From AM-2324 sp042091035 (GTDB taxonomy: Bacteria; Bacteroidota; Bacteroidia; Chitinophagales; Saprospiraceae), in NCBI GenBank assembly GCA_042091035.1, contig JBELIG010000133.1, forward strand, positions 1 through 8,660: a stretch of 8,660 nt of DNA, written 5' to 3'. This document shows positions 1 to 6,780 of this stretch, piece after piece. The first letter of the stretch is position 1; the number at the start of each line of letters is the position of its first letter. The notes under the pieces were generated by a model. That model worked only from the letters and a program-made list of their open reading frames with translations, did not search any database and had not been told where the DNA came from. Position numbers and translations under genes: made by a program.

Positions 1-607
1 GTTCTGCCTGCCTAATAGCTTCCATTTGTGCTTCAAATACCTCTGCAGCATCAAAATTCTTAGCATCTTTCCCTTTGCGAATGATTTCTAAAGATTCAAG
101 TATATCATCCTGAGCAATAGAATCTACTATATCTTGGCCTTCAACTACATGACCGAAAACTGTATGCTTTCCATCTAACCAAGGCGTAGCTACATGTGTG
201 ATAAAGAATTGAGAACCGTTTGTACCAGGACCAGCATTGGCCATAGACAATTTACCTGGAGCATCATGCTTAAGATCTGCATGTATCTCATCTGGAAATT
301 TGTAACCTGGATCACCAGTTCCTGTTCCTTGTGGACATCCTCCTTGAATCATAAAGTCAGGGATAACCCTGTGGAATTTTAAACCATCATAGTATGGCTC
401 TCCTTCTGCTTTTGCTTTATTCTCAATTTTCCCTTCTGCTAATCCAACAAAATTAGCTACAGTCATTGGTGCTTTCTCATATTCCAATTGCACAAGAATA
501 TCACCTTTGCTCGTTTTAAACTTCGCGTACATTCCTTTTTCCTTTTGTGAAAAAACTGTTCCTAATACCCCAAAAATGAGTACGATGGACAAAATTAATT
601 TTTTCAT
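1..607 (-). CDS. Exported cyclophilin-type peptidylprolyl cis-trans isomerase (3' end missing)
   Basis: This gene catalyses prolyl cis-trans isomerisation and is probably a folding helper in the periplasm. The ATG is at 607 and 202 codons are visible before the window edge, so the C-terminus is cut off. Residues 1-20 form a signal peptide (two Lys, a hydrophobic core, then VFS before Gln21). The cyclophilin domain spans about residues 27-165. It shows FHRVIPDFMIQGG (79-90) with the catalytic Arg80, Phe84 and Gln88, then the substrate-groove motif ANAGPGTNGSQFFIT (123-137) and PWLDGKHTVFG (142-152) with Trp143 and His148. All expected active-site residues are present. A charged helical extension rich in Glu, Lys and Ala follows from about residue 170 and continues out of view. 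The gene lies downstream of and co-directional with the NADH dehydrogenase, 147 bases away, so it may have its own promoter. Family assignment is certain; localisation is inferred from the signal peptide. Confidence 0.95.
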   Translation of the reverse strand, partial: MKKLILSIVLIFGVLGTVFSQKEKGMYAKFKTSKGDILVQLEYEKAPMTVANFVGLAEGKIENKAKAEGEPYYDGLKFHRVIPDFMIQGGCPQGTGTGDPGYKFPDEIHADLKHDAPGKLSMANAGPGTNGSQFFITHVATPWLDGKHTVFGHVVEGQDIVDSIAQDDILESLEIIRKGKDAKNFDAAEVFEAQMEAIRQAE

Positions 608-739
608 TCTATAATCTTAATTTTTTATTGAATGGATTCCTAGCATAGCAAGTATTCTAAAGAATATTGCTAAATAAAAACCGAATTTAATCAATTCCTA
701 TTGTAGAAAGAGAAAAAAAACTTCTATAGTTCAATTCTA

Positions 740-760
740 GCCTAATAATATCGATTAGGC
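740..760 (-). terminator. Weak hairpin at the end of the NADH dehydrogenase gene
   Basis: Seven-base arms GCCTAAT (740-746) and ATTAGGC (754-760) enclose a 7-base loop, and the ndh stop codon lies inside the stem. On the minus strand a run of eight T (713-720) follows about 20 bases after the stem. That is too far for a textbook intrinsic terminator, so this may only attenuate transcription or protect the mRNA end. Confidence 0.35.
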
Positions 761-2038
761 ACTTTCCTGCTTTTTGAATGTTCCAGCCTTTCTAACAATT
801 AATCGAGTTCCTTTGTCATATCGGATATAACTATAAACCCAATCTACAAAAACGACCAACCTAGACCTAAAATCAACCAACAACATTAAATGAACAAACA
901 TCCACGTCAACCAGCCAAAGAATCCTGAAAATTTCCAATAGGGTAAGTCTACAACTGCTTTGTTCCTTCCTATGGTAGCCATAGTTCCTTTGTCCTTATA
1001 CACAAAAGGCTGAAAAGGTCTACCACTAACACTTCTATTTAAATTACGAGCTAAATGTGCGCCTTGTTGCTCCGCAACAGAAGCCAGCATGGGATTTCCA
1101 TTTGGGTAATCCTCAGAATTAATTTGAGCCACATCACCAATAGAATAAACCTGATCCATCCCCTCAATCTGATTAAAAGAATCAACCAATATTCGCCGCC
1201 CTCTTCCAACTGCGGCATTCAATCCACCTGGGATAGATCCCTGTATACCTGCAGCCCATATCATAGTTTTTGATTCAAAATTAGACTTAGAAGTTTGTAC
1301 CGTATCTCCATCATAATCCTCTACCCTGGTATCAAGCCAAACTTGAACACCAAACTTATCTAAAGCTTTACGAGCTTTTTGTGATGCATGTTCACTCATA
1401 GCTCCTAACACTCTACTACCAGCCTCAATAATATGAATCTTCATTTGTCGGAAATCAAGGTCAGGATAGTCATTAGGAAGTACGTGCTCCCTTAATTCCG
1501 ATATAGCACCTGCTAATTCAACACCTGTAGGCCCACCACCTACAATCACAAAATTCATTAGCCTGTTCCGTTCATCAAGATCATTCGTGTTTAATGCTTC
1601 CTCAAAATTTTGAAGGATCATACTTCTAAGATCAAGAGATTCTGTAAGACTTTTCATAGGCATAGAATACTTCTCTATTTGTTCCATACCAAAGAAATTA
1701 TTGGTCGCTCCAGACGCTATAACCAGGTGATCATATTCAATCTGTCCAATATCCGTGTGTACCATTTTTTTAGCAGTAGAAATATGCTCCACTTTGGCCA
1801 TTCTAAAGAAGAAGTTTGACTTTCCTTTAAAAATCTTTCTTATTGGATATACTATAGAGTCAGGCGCTAAACCACTACTTGCAACCTGATACAACAAAGG
1901 CTGAAAAGTATGGTAATTATTTTTGTCAATTAAGACAACCTGAAACTTAGAACTATCAATTCTCTTCGTGAATTTCAATCCTGCAAACCCACATCCAATG
2001 ACAACAATTCTTGGAAGATTAACTGCTGGTACATTCAT
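755..2038 (-). CDS. ndh: Type II NADH:quinone oxidoreductase (NDH-2)
   Basis: This is a single-subunit, non-proton-pumping flavoprotein that passes electrons from NADH to quinone at the inner face of the cytoplasmic membrane. At 427 residues it has the usual family length. The first Rossmann motif GCGFAG (15-20) binds FAD. The second, VGGGPTGVELAG (166-177), binds NADH and has an acidic residue (Glu205) near the end of the following strand. FQPLLYQVASSGL (45-57) is the NDH-2 signature by the flavin. AAGI (262-265) and IGDVAQ (300-305) complete the FAD site. AEQQG (322-326) corresponds to the quinone-site motif that distinguishes NDH-2 from other pyridine-nucleotide oxidoreductases. Residues 372-405 are hydrophobic and aromatic, fitting the C-terminal membrane-anchoring helices. 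The ATG at 2038 begins just before the first beta strand, so the start is well placed. Divergently transcribed from the EF-G paralogue. A sulfide:quinone reductase is unlikely because its redox cysteines are absent. Confidence 0.93.
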   Translation of the reverse strand: MNVPAVNLPRIVVIGCGFAGLKFTKRIDSSKFQVVLIDKNNYHTFQPLLYQVASSGLAPDSIVYPIRKIFKGKSNFFFRMAKVEHISTAKKMVHTDIGQIEYDHLVIASGATNNFFGMEQIEKYSMPMKSLTESLDLRSMILQNFEEALNTNDLDERNRLMNFVIVGGGPTGVELAGAISELREHVLPNDYPDLDFRQMKIHIIEAGSRVLGAMSEHASQKARKALDKFGVQVWLDTRVEDYDGDTVQTSKSNFESKTMIWAAGIQGSIPGGLNAAVGRGRRILVDSFNQIEGMDQVYSIGDVAQINSEDYPNGNPMLASVAEQQGAHLARNLNRSVSGRPFQPFVYKDKGTMATIGRNKAVVDLPYWKFSGFFGWLTWMFVHLMLLVDFRSRLVVFVDWVYSYIRYDKGTRLIVRKAGTFKKQESA

Positions 2039-2062
2039 TATTATGATAATTTACTTTTTAAG

Positions 2063-2097
2063 TATTGAGTTGTCACATAATACAAATTAGCTCAATA
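2063..2097. promoter_or_regulatory. Inverted repeat TATTGAG/CTCAATA in the divergent region
   Basis: Perfect 7-base arms (2063-2069 and 2091-2097) are separated by 21 bases, about 25 to 60 bases upstream of the ndh start. The spacer contains TGTCACAT (2071-2078), which resembles one half of a CRP-type site, but no matching second half is visible. The position suits an operator or leader element for ndh; function is inferred only, and chance is possible in AT-rich DNA. Confidence 0.3.
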
Positions 2098-2124
2098 ATA
2101 TGCATCCTTTTTACATAATCTGTA

Positions 2125-2149
2125 TCGATGCTAAAGTCCCTTTAGTCGA
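2125..2149. promoter_or_regulatory. Hairpin dyad between ndh and the EF-G paralogue
   Basis: TCGA-TG-CTAAAG, loop TCC, then CTTTAG-TCGA. Ten base pairs form if the TG at 2129-2130 bulges. The six inner pairs CTAAAG/CTTTAG are contiguous around a three-base loop. No T-run follows on either strand, so it is not an intrinsic terminator. It lies mid-way in the 282-base region that must hold both divergent promoters, and could be an operator or a leader-RNA hairpin. Confidence 0.35.
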
Positions 2150-2320
2150 ATATATAATACAAGCTTATAAGACCACAAGTTTAAGGAGCTTATTCTTTTT
2201 GGATTCCAGACAATTAATCTTTATCTATTTTTTCTTATATTATTATACTATCCTCACAATCAGGCACATCTACTATTGAGACCTCAAACTCAATTCAGTC
2301 ACCTTTTAATAGTTACTATT

Positions 2321-4447
2321 ATGGAATTCAAAACAGGAAACATCCGGAATGTGGGGGTCTTTGGCCACTCCGGAAGCGGAAAAACCACCCTTGTTGAGAC
2401 CATGGTCTTTGAATCAAAGGGTTCTCAACGAAAAGGAAGTATCACACAGCAAAACACACTTTCGGACTACACAAACATCGAAAAAGAAAAAGAACATTCC
2501 ATCTTCTCTACCCCACTACATGCCAATTGGAAATCTTCTAAAATAAACATTATAGATACACCAGGATACGATGACTTTATAGGTGAGGTTCTTTCTACCT
2601 TGAAAGTCATAGATACAGCCATAATGACGATCAATGCCCAAAATGGAATTGAAGTCGGTACAGAGATCATCTGGGACTACATCCAGGAATATAAAAAACC
2701 TACGATCTTTGTTATCAATCAAATGGATAAAGAAAAAGCAAACTACGAAAACACTCTTGAGCAATTAAGAAATAGATTCGGAGAAAAGATACTTCCGATT
2801 CAAATACCTGTAGATTCTAGTAATTCATTTGATCAAATCGTTGATGCACTTAGAATGGTGAATTACAAGTTTAATGAAGAAGGCGGAAAGCCGTCTAAAA
2901 TAGCTATTCCCGAAGCATTAAAAGATCAGGTCCAAGATATGCACAATGCTATTGTAGAAGCAGCCGCTGAAAATGATGAAGCTTTGATGGAAAAATATTT
3001 TGAAGAAGGTTCCTTGAGTGAAACCGATCTTGCTCACGGTCTTACCCTTGGCATTAGTCAACAAAGTTTCTTCCCAGTATTCATCTGCTCAGCAGAAAAC
3101 AATATTGGATCAGGACGAATAATGGGTTTCATAAATGACATCTGCCCTTCCCCTGAACAAGCACCCAATGGAAATCTAGAAGATGGTTCTGAAATAAACT
3201 GTAAGGCAACTGATCCAACGAGTATTTTTATATATAAAACCATTTCTGAGCCAAGTGTAGGGACTGTAAGTTACTTTAAAGTATATGCTGGAAAGATTAA
3301 AGCAGGAGATGAACTTACCAATGCACAATCCTCTGAAAATGAACGAATACCAAACATATATATATGCAATGGTAAAGAACGAACAGCTATAAAAGAGGCC
3401 TTACATGCTGGTGACTTAGGTGTATTACTAAAACTAAAGTCTACACACACCAATGACACGCTGAATGCAAAGGGAAGCAATCATAAAATCGAGCCAATTA
3501 ACTTCCCAGAATCAAAAATACGAACAGCATTTAAAGCAAATGATGAACGTGAATTAGAAAAGCTGATCAAGGTATTACATACTATTGAAAATGAAGATCC
3601 AACTATTCAAGTCGAAAATAATTCTGAATTAAAGCAAATATTGCTGCATGGTCAGGGACAGCAACATTTAGAATTAATCAAATATAGAATACTAAAAGTC
3701 TATAATCTTGAAATGCATTTTGAACGTCCTGCAATCTCTTATAGAGAAACAATTAGTTCTTCCGCAAATGCAGTATACCGACATAAAAAACAAAGTGGCG
3801 GATCAGGCCAATTCGCAGAAATCCATCTCAAAATAGAACCTCTGAATGATGGTCCTGTGAATAAAAAAGATTTTAATGTAAAAGATATAATCATTGACGA
3901 ACTACCCTGGGGAGGTCAACTTGAATTAATCTGGTGTATAGTAGGTGGATCAATAGATAATAAATACATCAATGCAATCAAAAAAGGGATTATTAGACGG
4001 ATGGAAGGTGGTCCCTTGACGGGATCTTGTGTCCAGGACATAAGAGTCTATGTATATGATGGAAAAATGCATTCAGTTGATACAAACGACATGGCCTTCA
4101 TGCTTGCTGCGTCGTATGGATTTAAAGAAGCGTTTGAAAATGCAAAATCAAAAATATTAGAACCATTTTACAAGCTTGAAGTACTTTGCCCATCCGATAT
4201 TACTGGAGATATAATGGCAGATCTACAATCAAGAAGAGCAATTATACAAGGGATGGACTCCGAAGGAGCTTACCAAAAAATTGTAGCACATGTTCCACAA
4301 GCTGAAATGTACCAATACGCTTCTACCATACGAGCAATATCTCAGGGTAAAGCCAAATTTTCAAGGTTCCTAAGTCACTATGCACTTGTTCCGCCAAATG
4401 TACAGTCTGAACTGATTGGATCTTACCAACAGACATTATCACAATAA
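2321..4447 (+). CDS. fusA2: EF-G paralogue of the EF-G2 class with altered GTPase switches
   Basis: A ribosomal translocase paralogue, 708 residues from the ATG at 2321. An upstream in-frame TTG at 2276 would add 15 residues before the usual N-terminus and is unlikely. All EF-G domains are present: G domain (about 1-280), domain II (300-385), III (395-470), IV (475-600) and V (610-695). The P-loop GHSGSGKT (15-22) is intact. Switch I reads KEHSI (57-61) where canonical EF-G has RGITI. Switch II reads DTPGY (79-83) where canonical EF-G has DTPGH, so the catalytic His is Tyr. G4 is NQMD (133-136) instead of NKxD; G5 is CSA (256-258). Domain IV keeps the tip segment MHSVDTNDMAF (583-593), whose His584 matches the translocation-critical His of EF-G. 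This pattern fits the EF-G2 of Bacteroidota; the Bacteroides thetaiotaomicron EF-G2 is reported to support translocation without GTP hydrolysis during carbon starvation. A tet(M)-type protection factor is less likely. Not the housekeeping fusA. Confidence 0.9.
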   Translation: MEFKTGNIRNVGVFGHSGSGKTTLVETMVFESKGSQRKGSITQQNTLSDYTNIEKEKEHSIFSTPLHANWKSSKINIIDTPGYDDFIGEVLSTLKVIDTAIMTINAQNGIEVGTEIIWDYIQEYKKPTIFVINQMDKEKANYENTLEQLRNRFGEKILPIQIPVDSSNSFDQIVDALRMVNYKFNEEGGKPSKIAIPEALKDQVQDMHNAIVEAAAENDEALMEKYFEEGSLSETDLAHGLTLGISQQSFFPVFICSAENNIGSGRIMGFINDICPSPEQAPNGNLEDGSEINCKATDPTSIFIYKTISEPSVGTVSYFKVYAGKIKAGDELTNAQSSENERIPNIYICNGKERTAIKEALHAGDLGVLLKLKSTHTNDTLNAKGSNHKIEPINFPESKIRTAFKANDERELEKLIKVLHTIENEDPTIQVENNSELKQILLHGQGQQHLELIKYRILKVYNLEMHFERPAISYRETISSSANAVYRHKKQSGGSGQFAEIHLKIEPLNDGPVNKKDFNVKDIIIDELPWGGQLELIWCIVGGSIDNKYINAIKKGIIRRMEGGPLTGSCVQDIRVYVYDGKMHSVDTNDMAFMLAASYGFKEAFENAKSKILEPFYKLEVLCPSDITGDIMADLQSRRAIIQGMDSEGAYQKIVAHVPQAEMYQYASTIRAISQGKAKFSRFLSHYALVPPNVQSELIGSYQQTLSQ

Positions 4448-4449
4448 GT

Positions 4450-4476
4450 AAAGGGGGCCTTTTAGGGGCCCTTTCT
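4450..4476. terminator. Shared bidirectional terminator between convergent genes
   Basis: A GC-rich hairpin begins 2 bases after the EF-G2 stop. The arm AGGGGGCC (4452-4459) pairs with GGCCCTTT (4467-4474) through eight pairs, two of them G-U, around a 7-base loop. On the plus strand CTTTCTTTAT follows; on the minus strand a short T-rich stretch (complement of 4448-4452) follows. Only 29 bases separate the two stop codons, so one structure must serve both genes. Confidence 0.8.
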
Positions 4477-5409
4477 TTATTGCATTAAAAAAGTGAAGGG
4501 TAAATCAAGCCTTACTCTCCAATCATCTTCAGTGTGACCAGCCCCTTCGATAACAGTAGAGAAAAAGTTCTGTTCGGAGAATCCCTTGCCTATAAACAAT
4601 GCATCTACTTTAGACTGATGCACCAAGTATAAACTATCTAGAGTTTCTGTTCCCGTATCAAAATAAAACCTATATCCCTCCGAAACATCTAATTGATCAT
4701 CCAAATAATCTAAGAACGCAGCAGGGATTGGATTATTTTCATTCGTGAATGCTCCAGGCCAGTGGGTTGAAAGACAAAGTGCAGTTCCAAAAACATCAGG
4801 GTATTCGCAAGCTGCATACCAAGAAATCAAACCACCCATACTTGAGCCCATAATCGCTGTGTATTCCCTAGAATGATTTACCTCAAATTTCGAATCAATG
4901 TGTGGTTTCAATTCTTCAACTAAAAACTTTAGATATTGATCTGATGAAAATTTATCCTCAATTGAATCTATTCCAAGCCCCTGCAATAGCTCCATAGAAG
5001 ACGGAGACATATAATCGAAAGCCTTAGAAGGAAAATACTCGTTCCAACGATTGGGCCCAGCATTCGAGACACCAACAACAATATAATTTTGCAGGTCTGG
5101 GTGCTTGATAAAAAATTCGTCTATACCCCATTCTTGTTCATTCCATGTTGTGGTGGCATCGTATAAACTCTGTCCATCGTGCATATATATGACCCCTAGC
5201 TCTTTTCCTTTCCCATAAGCCGGTGGCAACCATATATCTACATGCCTTGAATCAACATATCTAGAATCAAAATTCTCTATTCGAATAATCTCCCCTCCTG
5301 CTACATTTAATACTGGAATTTTATCTTCCGGTTTAGAGCAAGATGACAAAAAAATTAAAAGCAATGGAAGTAAAAAAAAAATTACAGCGCTAGAAATAAT
5401 TTTATTCAT
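4477..5409 (-). CDS. Lipoprotein esterase, Fes/esterase-D-like alpha/beta hydrolase
   Basis: A 310-residue putative carboxylesterase anchored as a lipoprotein. Residues 4-21 form a long hydrophobic signal helix ending in the lipobox LSSC (21-24), so Cys24 should be acylated and the enzyme held at the envelope. The hydrolase core follows. IYMHDGQSLYD (74-84) is the strand and oxyanion-region motif typical of the enterochelin-esterase/esterase-D group. The nucleophile elbow GSSMGG (188-193) carries Ser190. DTGTET (251-256) supplies the probable acid Asp251, and GAGHTEDDW (289-297) the catalytic His292. The triad is complete and the length usual. The substrate cannot be read: relatives cleave ferric-siderophore esters, acyl-glycerols, formyl-glutathione or polysaccharide esters, and no siderophore or polysaccharide gene is adjacent. 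A short repeat, DSRYV-DSRHV (48-57), lies before the first core strand. Divergent from the 5476 operon over 66 bases. Confidence 0.88.
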   Translation of the reverse strand: MNKIISSAVIFFLLPLLLIFLSSCSKPEDKIPVLNVAGGEIIRIENFDSRYVDSRHVDIWLPPAYGKGKELGVIYMHDGQSLYDATTTWNEQEWGIDEFFIKHPDLQNYIVVGVSNAGPNRWNEYFPSKAFDYMSPSSMELLQGLGIDSIEDKFSSDQYLKFLVEELKPHIDSKFEVNHSREYTAIMGSSMGGLISWYAACEYPDVFGTALCLSTHWPGAFTNENNPIPAAFLDYLDDQLDVSEGYRFYFDTGTETLDSLYLVHQSKVDALFIGKGFSEQNFFSTVIEGAGHTEDDWRVRLDLPFTFLMQ

Positions 5410-5475
5410 TGTGTCGGAATTAAAAATTAAAAAACAACTACCTTTATTACTTCAAGTTAAAAACAACTGTAGACT

Positions 5476-5640
5476 ATGAAAAAATCCTACCTTTTATATT
5501 TTTCTATCATTGGGCTTTTTTTCGGACTATTCTTCGGATTCATTCTGAAGAATATGCTGCTTGGGGTTGGACTTGGATTATTTCTAGGCCTCATCATTGG
5601 AGGTATCTTTAATTACATGTCAAAGGATCCATTTAGATAA
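5476..5640 (+). CDS. Small two-helix glycine-zipper membrane peptide
   Basis: A 54-residue open reading frame, ATG at 5476 and TAA at 5638-5640, starting MKKSYLLYFS and ending SKDPFR. It is almost wholly hydrophobic, with two predicted membrane helices (about 5-24 and 27-47) joined by the short Lys-Asn turn at 25-26. Glycines recur every fourth residue in both helices: 13, 17, 21 and then 30, 34, 38, 42. That is a glycine-zipper spacing suited to tight helix packing or oligomerisation. It ends 8 bases before the CDF transporter start, so co-transcription is very likely, and it may be an accessory or stability partner of that transporter. This function is inferred from position only. I do not recognise the family. 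A toxin-like peptide is possible, but no antitoxin is visible. Confidence 0.75.
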   Translation: MKKSYLLYFSIIGLFFGLFFGFILKNMLLGVGLGLFLGLIIGGIFNYMSKDPFR

Positions 5641-5648
5641 AAATTAAT

Positions 5649-6569
5649 ATGGCAGGTTCTTCAAAAAAAGCAATCTATGGAGCTATCATAGCGAATTCCG
5701 CTATAGCTATCAGTAAATTCACAGCTTCCTTCTTCACAGGCTCTTCCTCAATGCTATCCGAAGGGATTCACTCACTTGTGGATACAGGCAATGGTATACT
5801 TTTATTATTTGGAATAAAACAAAGTAAAAAGCCAGCCGATGAAAAACACCCCTTTGGATACGGGAATGAGATATTTTTCTGGAGCTTTGTAGTATCCATT
5901 TTAATTTTTGCACTTGGAGGAGGTGTAGCACTTTATGAAGGTATTCATCACATATTACACCCTGAACCCCTAGAGAATTTAATTTGGAGTTACGTTGTTC
6001 TAATCTTAGCACTACTCTTTGAAGGTTATGCTTTGATTATAGCACTCAAAGCATTCAATGCCAGTAGACCAAAGGAATTATCCTTTATAAAGTCTCTTGC
6101 TGAAAGTAAAGACAGCTCTACCGTTGCAATAGTTATAGAAGATGCTGCAGCCTGCTTAGGTCTGCTTATAGCACTTATTTGTGTTTTCCTTGGAGACATA
6201 ACAGGTTTATTATTCTTTGATGGTTTAGGATCAGCACTCATAGGCCTATTGCTTATAACTGTATCAATTTTCTTTGCAAAAGAATGTAAGGGACTCCTTA
6301 TTGGTGAAGGTTTAACTGCGAGAGATAAAAATAAAATCATAGAAATACTTAAAGCATCAAAAGATATCATTTCATATAAACAGCCACTTAGTTTATATTT
6401 TGGTCCAAATGAAATATTAATCAACCTAGATGTACATTTCAAAGATCATCTAAATGCAGATGCCATCGAAGAGGAAGTTGATAAACTTGAAGCGAAGATA
6501 AAATCTGGTCTTCCAAAGGTAAACAGGATATACATCGAAGCCTCCGCAATCAAAAAATCCACTAACTAG
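5649..6569 (+). CDS. Cation diffusion facilitator (CDF) family metal transporter
   Basis: A 306-residue inner-membrane antiporter expected to export divalent metal (Zn, Fe, Mn, Co or Cd) in exchange for protons. Six membrane helices fit about residues 8-30, 38-56, 78-98, 112-134, 160-182 and 187-209, followed by a cytoplasmic domain (about 215-300) that in the family binds metal and dimerises. The TM II metal site is intact: SEGIHSLVD (37-45), His41 and Asp45. The loop signature HPFGYG (67-72) is typical. In TM V the usual HxxxD is not complete: aligning LGLLIAL puts Asp165 at the conserved Asp and Ile161 at the His, with Glu164 adjacent. The VIEDAAACLG segment resembles the SLC30A9/ZnT9-like branch. 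Metal specificity is therefore uncertain. It is the second gene of an operon with the 54-residue peptide and ends in a strong terminator. Confidence 0.92.
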   Translation: MAGSSKKAIYGAIIANSAIAISKFTASFFTGSSSMLSEGIHSLVDTGNGILLLFGIKQSKKPADEKHPFGYGNEIFFWSFVVSILIFALGGGVALYEGIHHILHPEPLENLIWSYVVLILALLFEGYALIIALKAFNASRPKELSFIKSLAESKDSSTVAIVIEDAAACLGLLIALICVFLGDITGLLFFDGLGSALIGLLLITVSIFFAKECKGLLIGEGLTARDKNKIIEILKASKDIISYKQPLSLYFGPNEILINLDVHFKDHLNADAIEEEVDKLEAKIKSGLPKVNRIYIEASAIKKSTN

Positions 6570-6573
6570 TAAT

Positions 6574-6610
6574 AAAGCCTCATCAATACAAATTGATGAG
6601 GCTTTGTTCT
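6574..6610 (+). terminator. Strong intrinsic terminator of the CDF operon
   Basis: A perfect 14-base stem, AAAGCCTCATCAAT (6574-6587) and ATTGATGAGGCTTT (6592-6605), with the four-base loop ACAA and a T-rich tail, starts 4 bases after the CDF stop codon. The A/T symmetry of its base could let it work in either direction, but no minus-strand gene ends here. Confidence 0.92.
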
Positions 6611-6780
6611 TTAGACCAAAATTTGAGATACTCTTTACTCAAACAAATCCATATAGGGTAAATCCGTTTTGAAAAGCTTCACACCTTTAAATTTTGATTA
6701 ACACAATGTTCACAAATCATTAAAAACCAATTACTTACATTTACAACATTAAACAATTACAAACTATTAAACCTTCTATT

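Noticed and set aside
194..382. Plus-strand 62-codon frame opposite the cyclophilin gene
   Set aside because: It is a shadow: the minus strand encodes an intact cyclophilin active site across the same bases.
653..666. TATTCT-AA-AGAATA palindrome upstream of the cyclophilin gene
   Set aside because: Only A/T-rich 6-base arms, not linked to a promoter element I could define; chance is adequate.
2276..2320. TTG start extending the EF-G paralogue by 15 residues
   Set aside because: The ATG at 2321 starts right where EF-G family N-termini begin (short tail before the VGVFGHSGSGKT strand), and the extension has no family-like sequence.
2321..4447. Tetracycline-resistance ribosomal protection protein
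   Set aside because: The closest sequence character is Bacteroidota EF-G2: the SGSGKT P-loop, DTPGY switch II and AAAENDE segment fit that class, and there are no mobile-element genes around it.
6026..6442. Minus-strand 138-codon frame inside the CDF gene
   Set aside because: It lies wholly opposite a well-conserved CDF coding region; its protein shows no family features.
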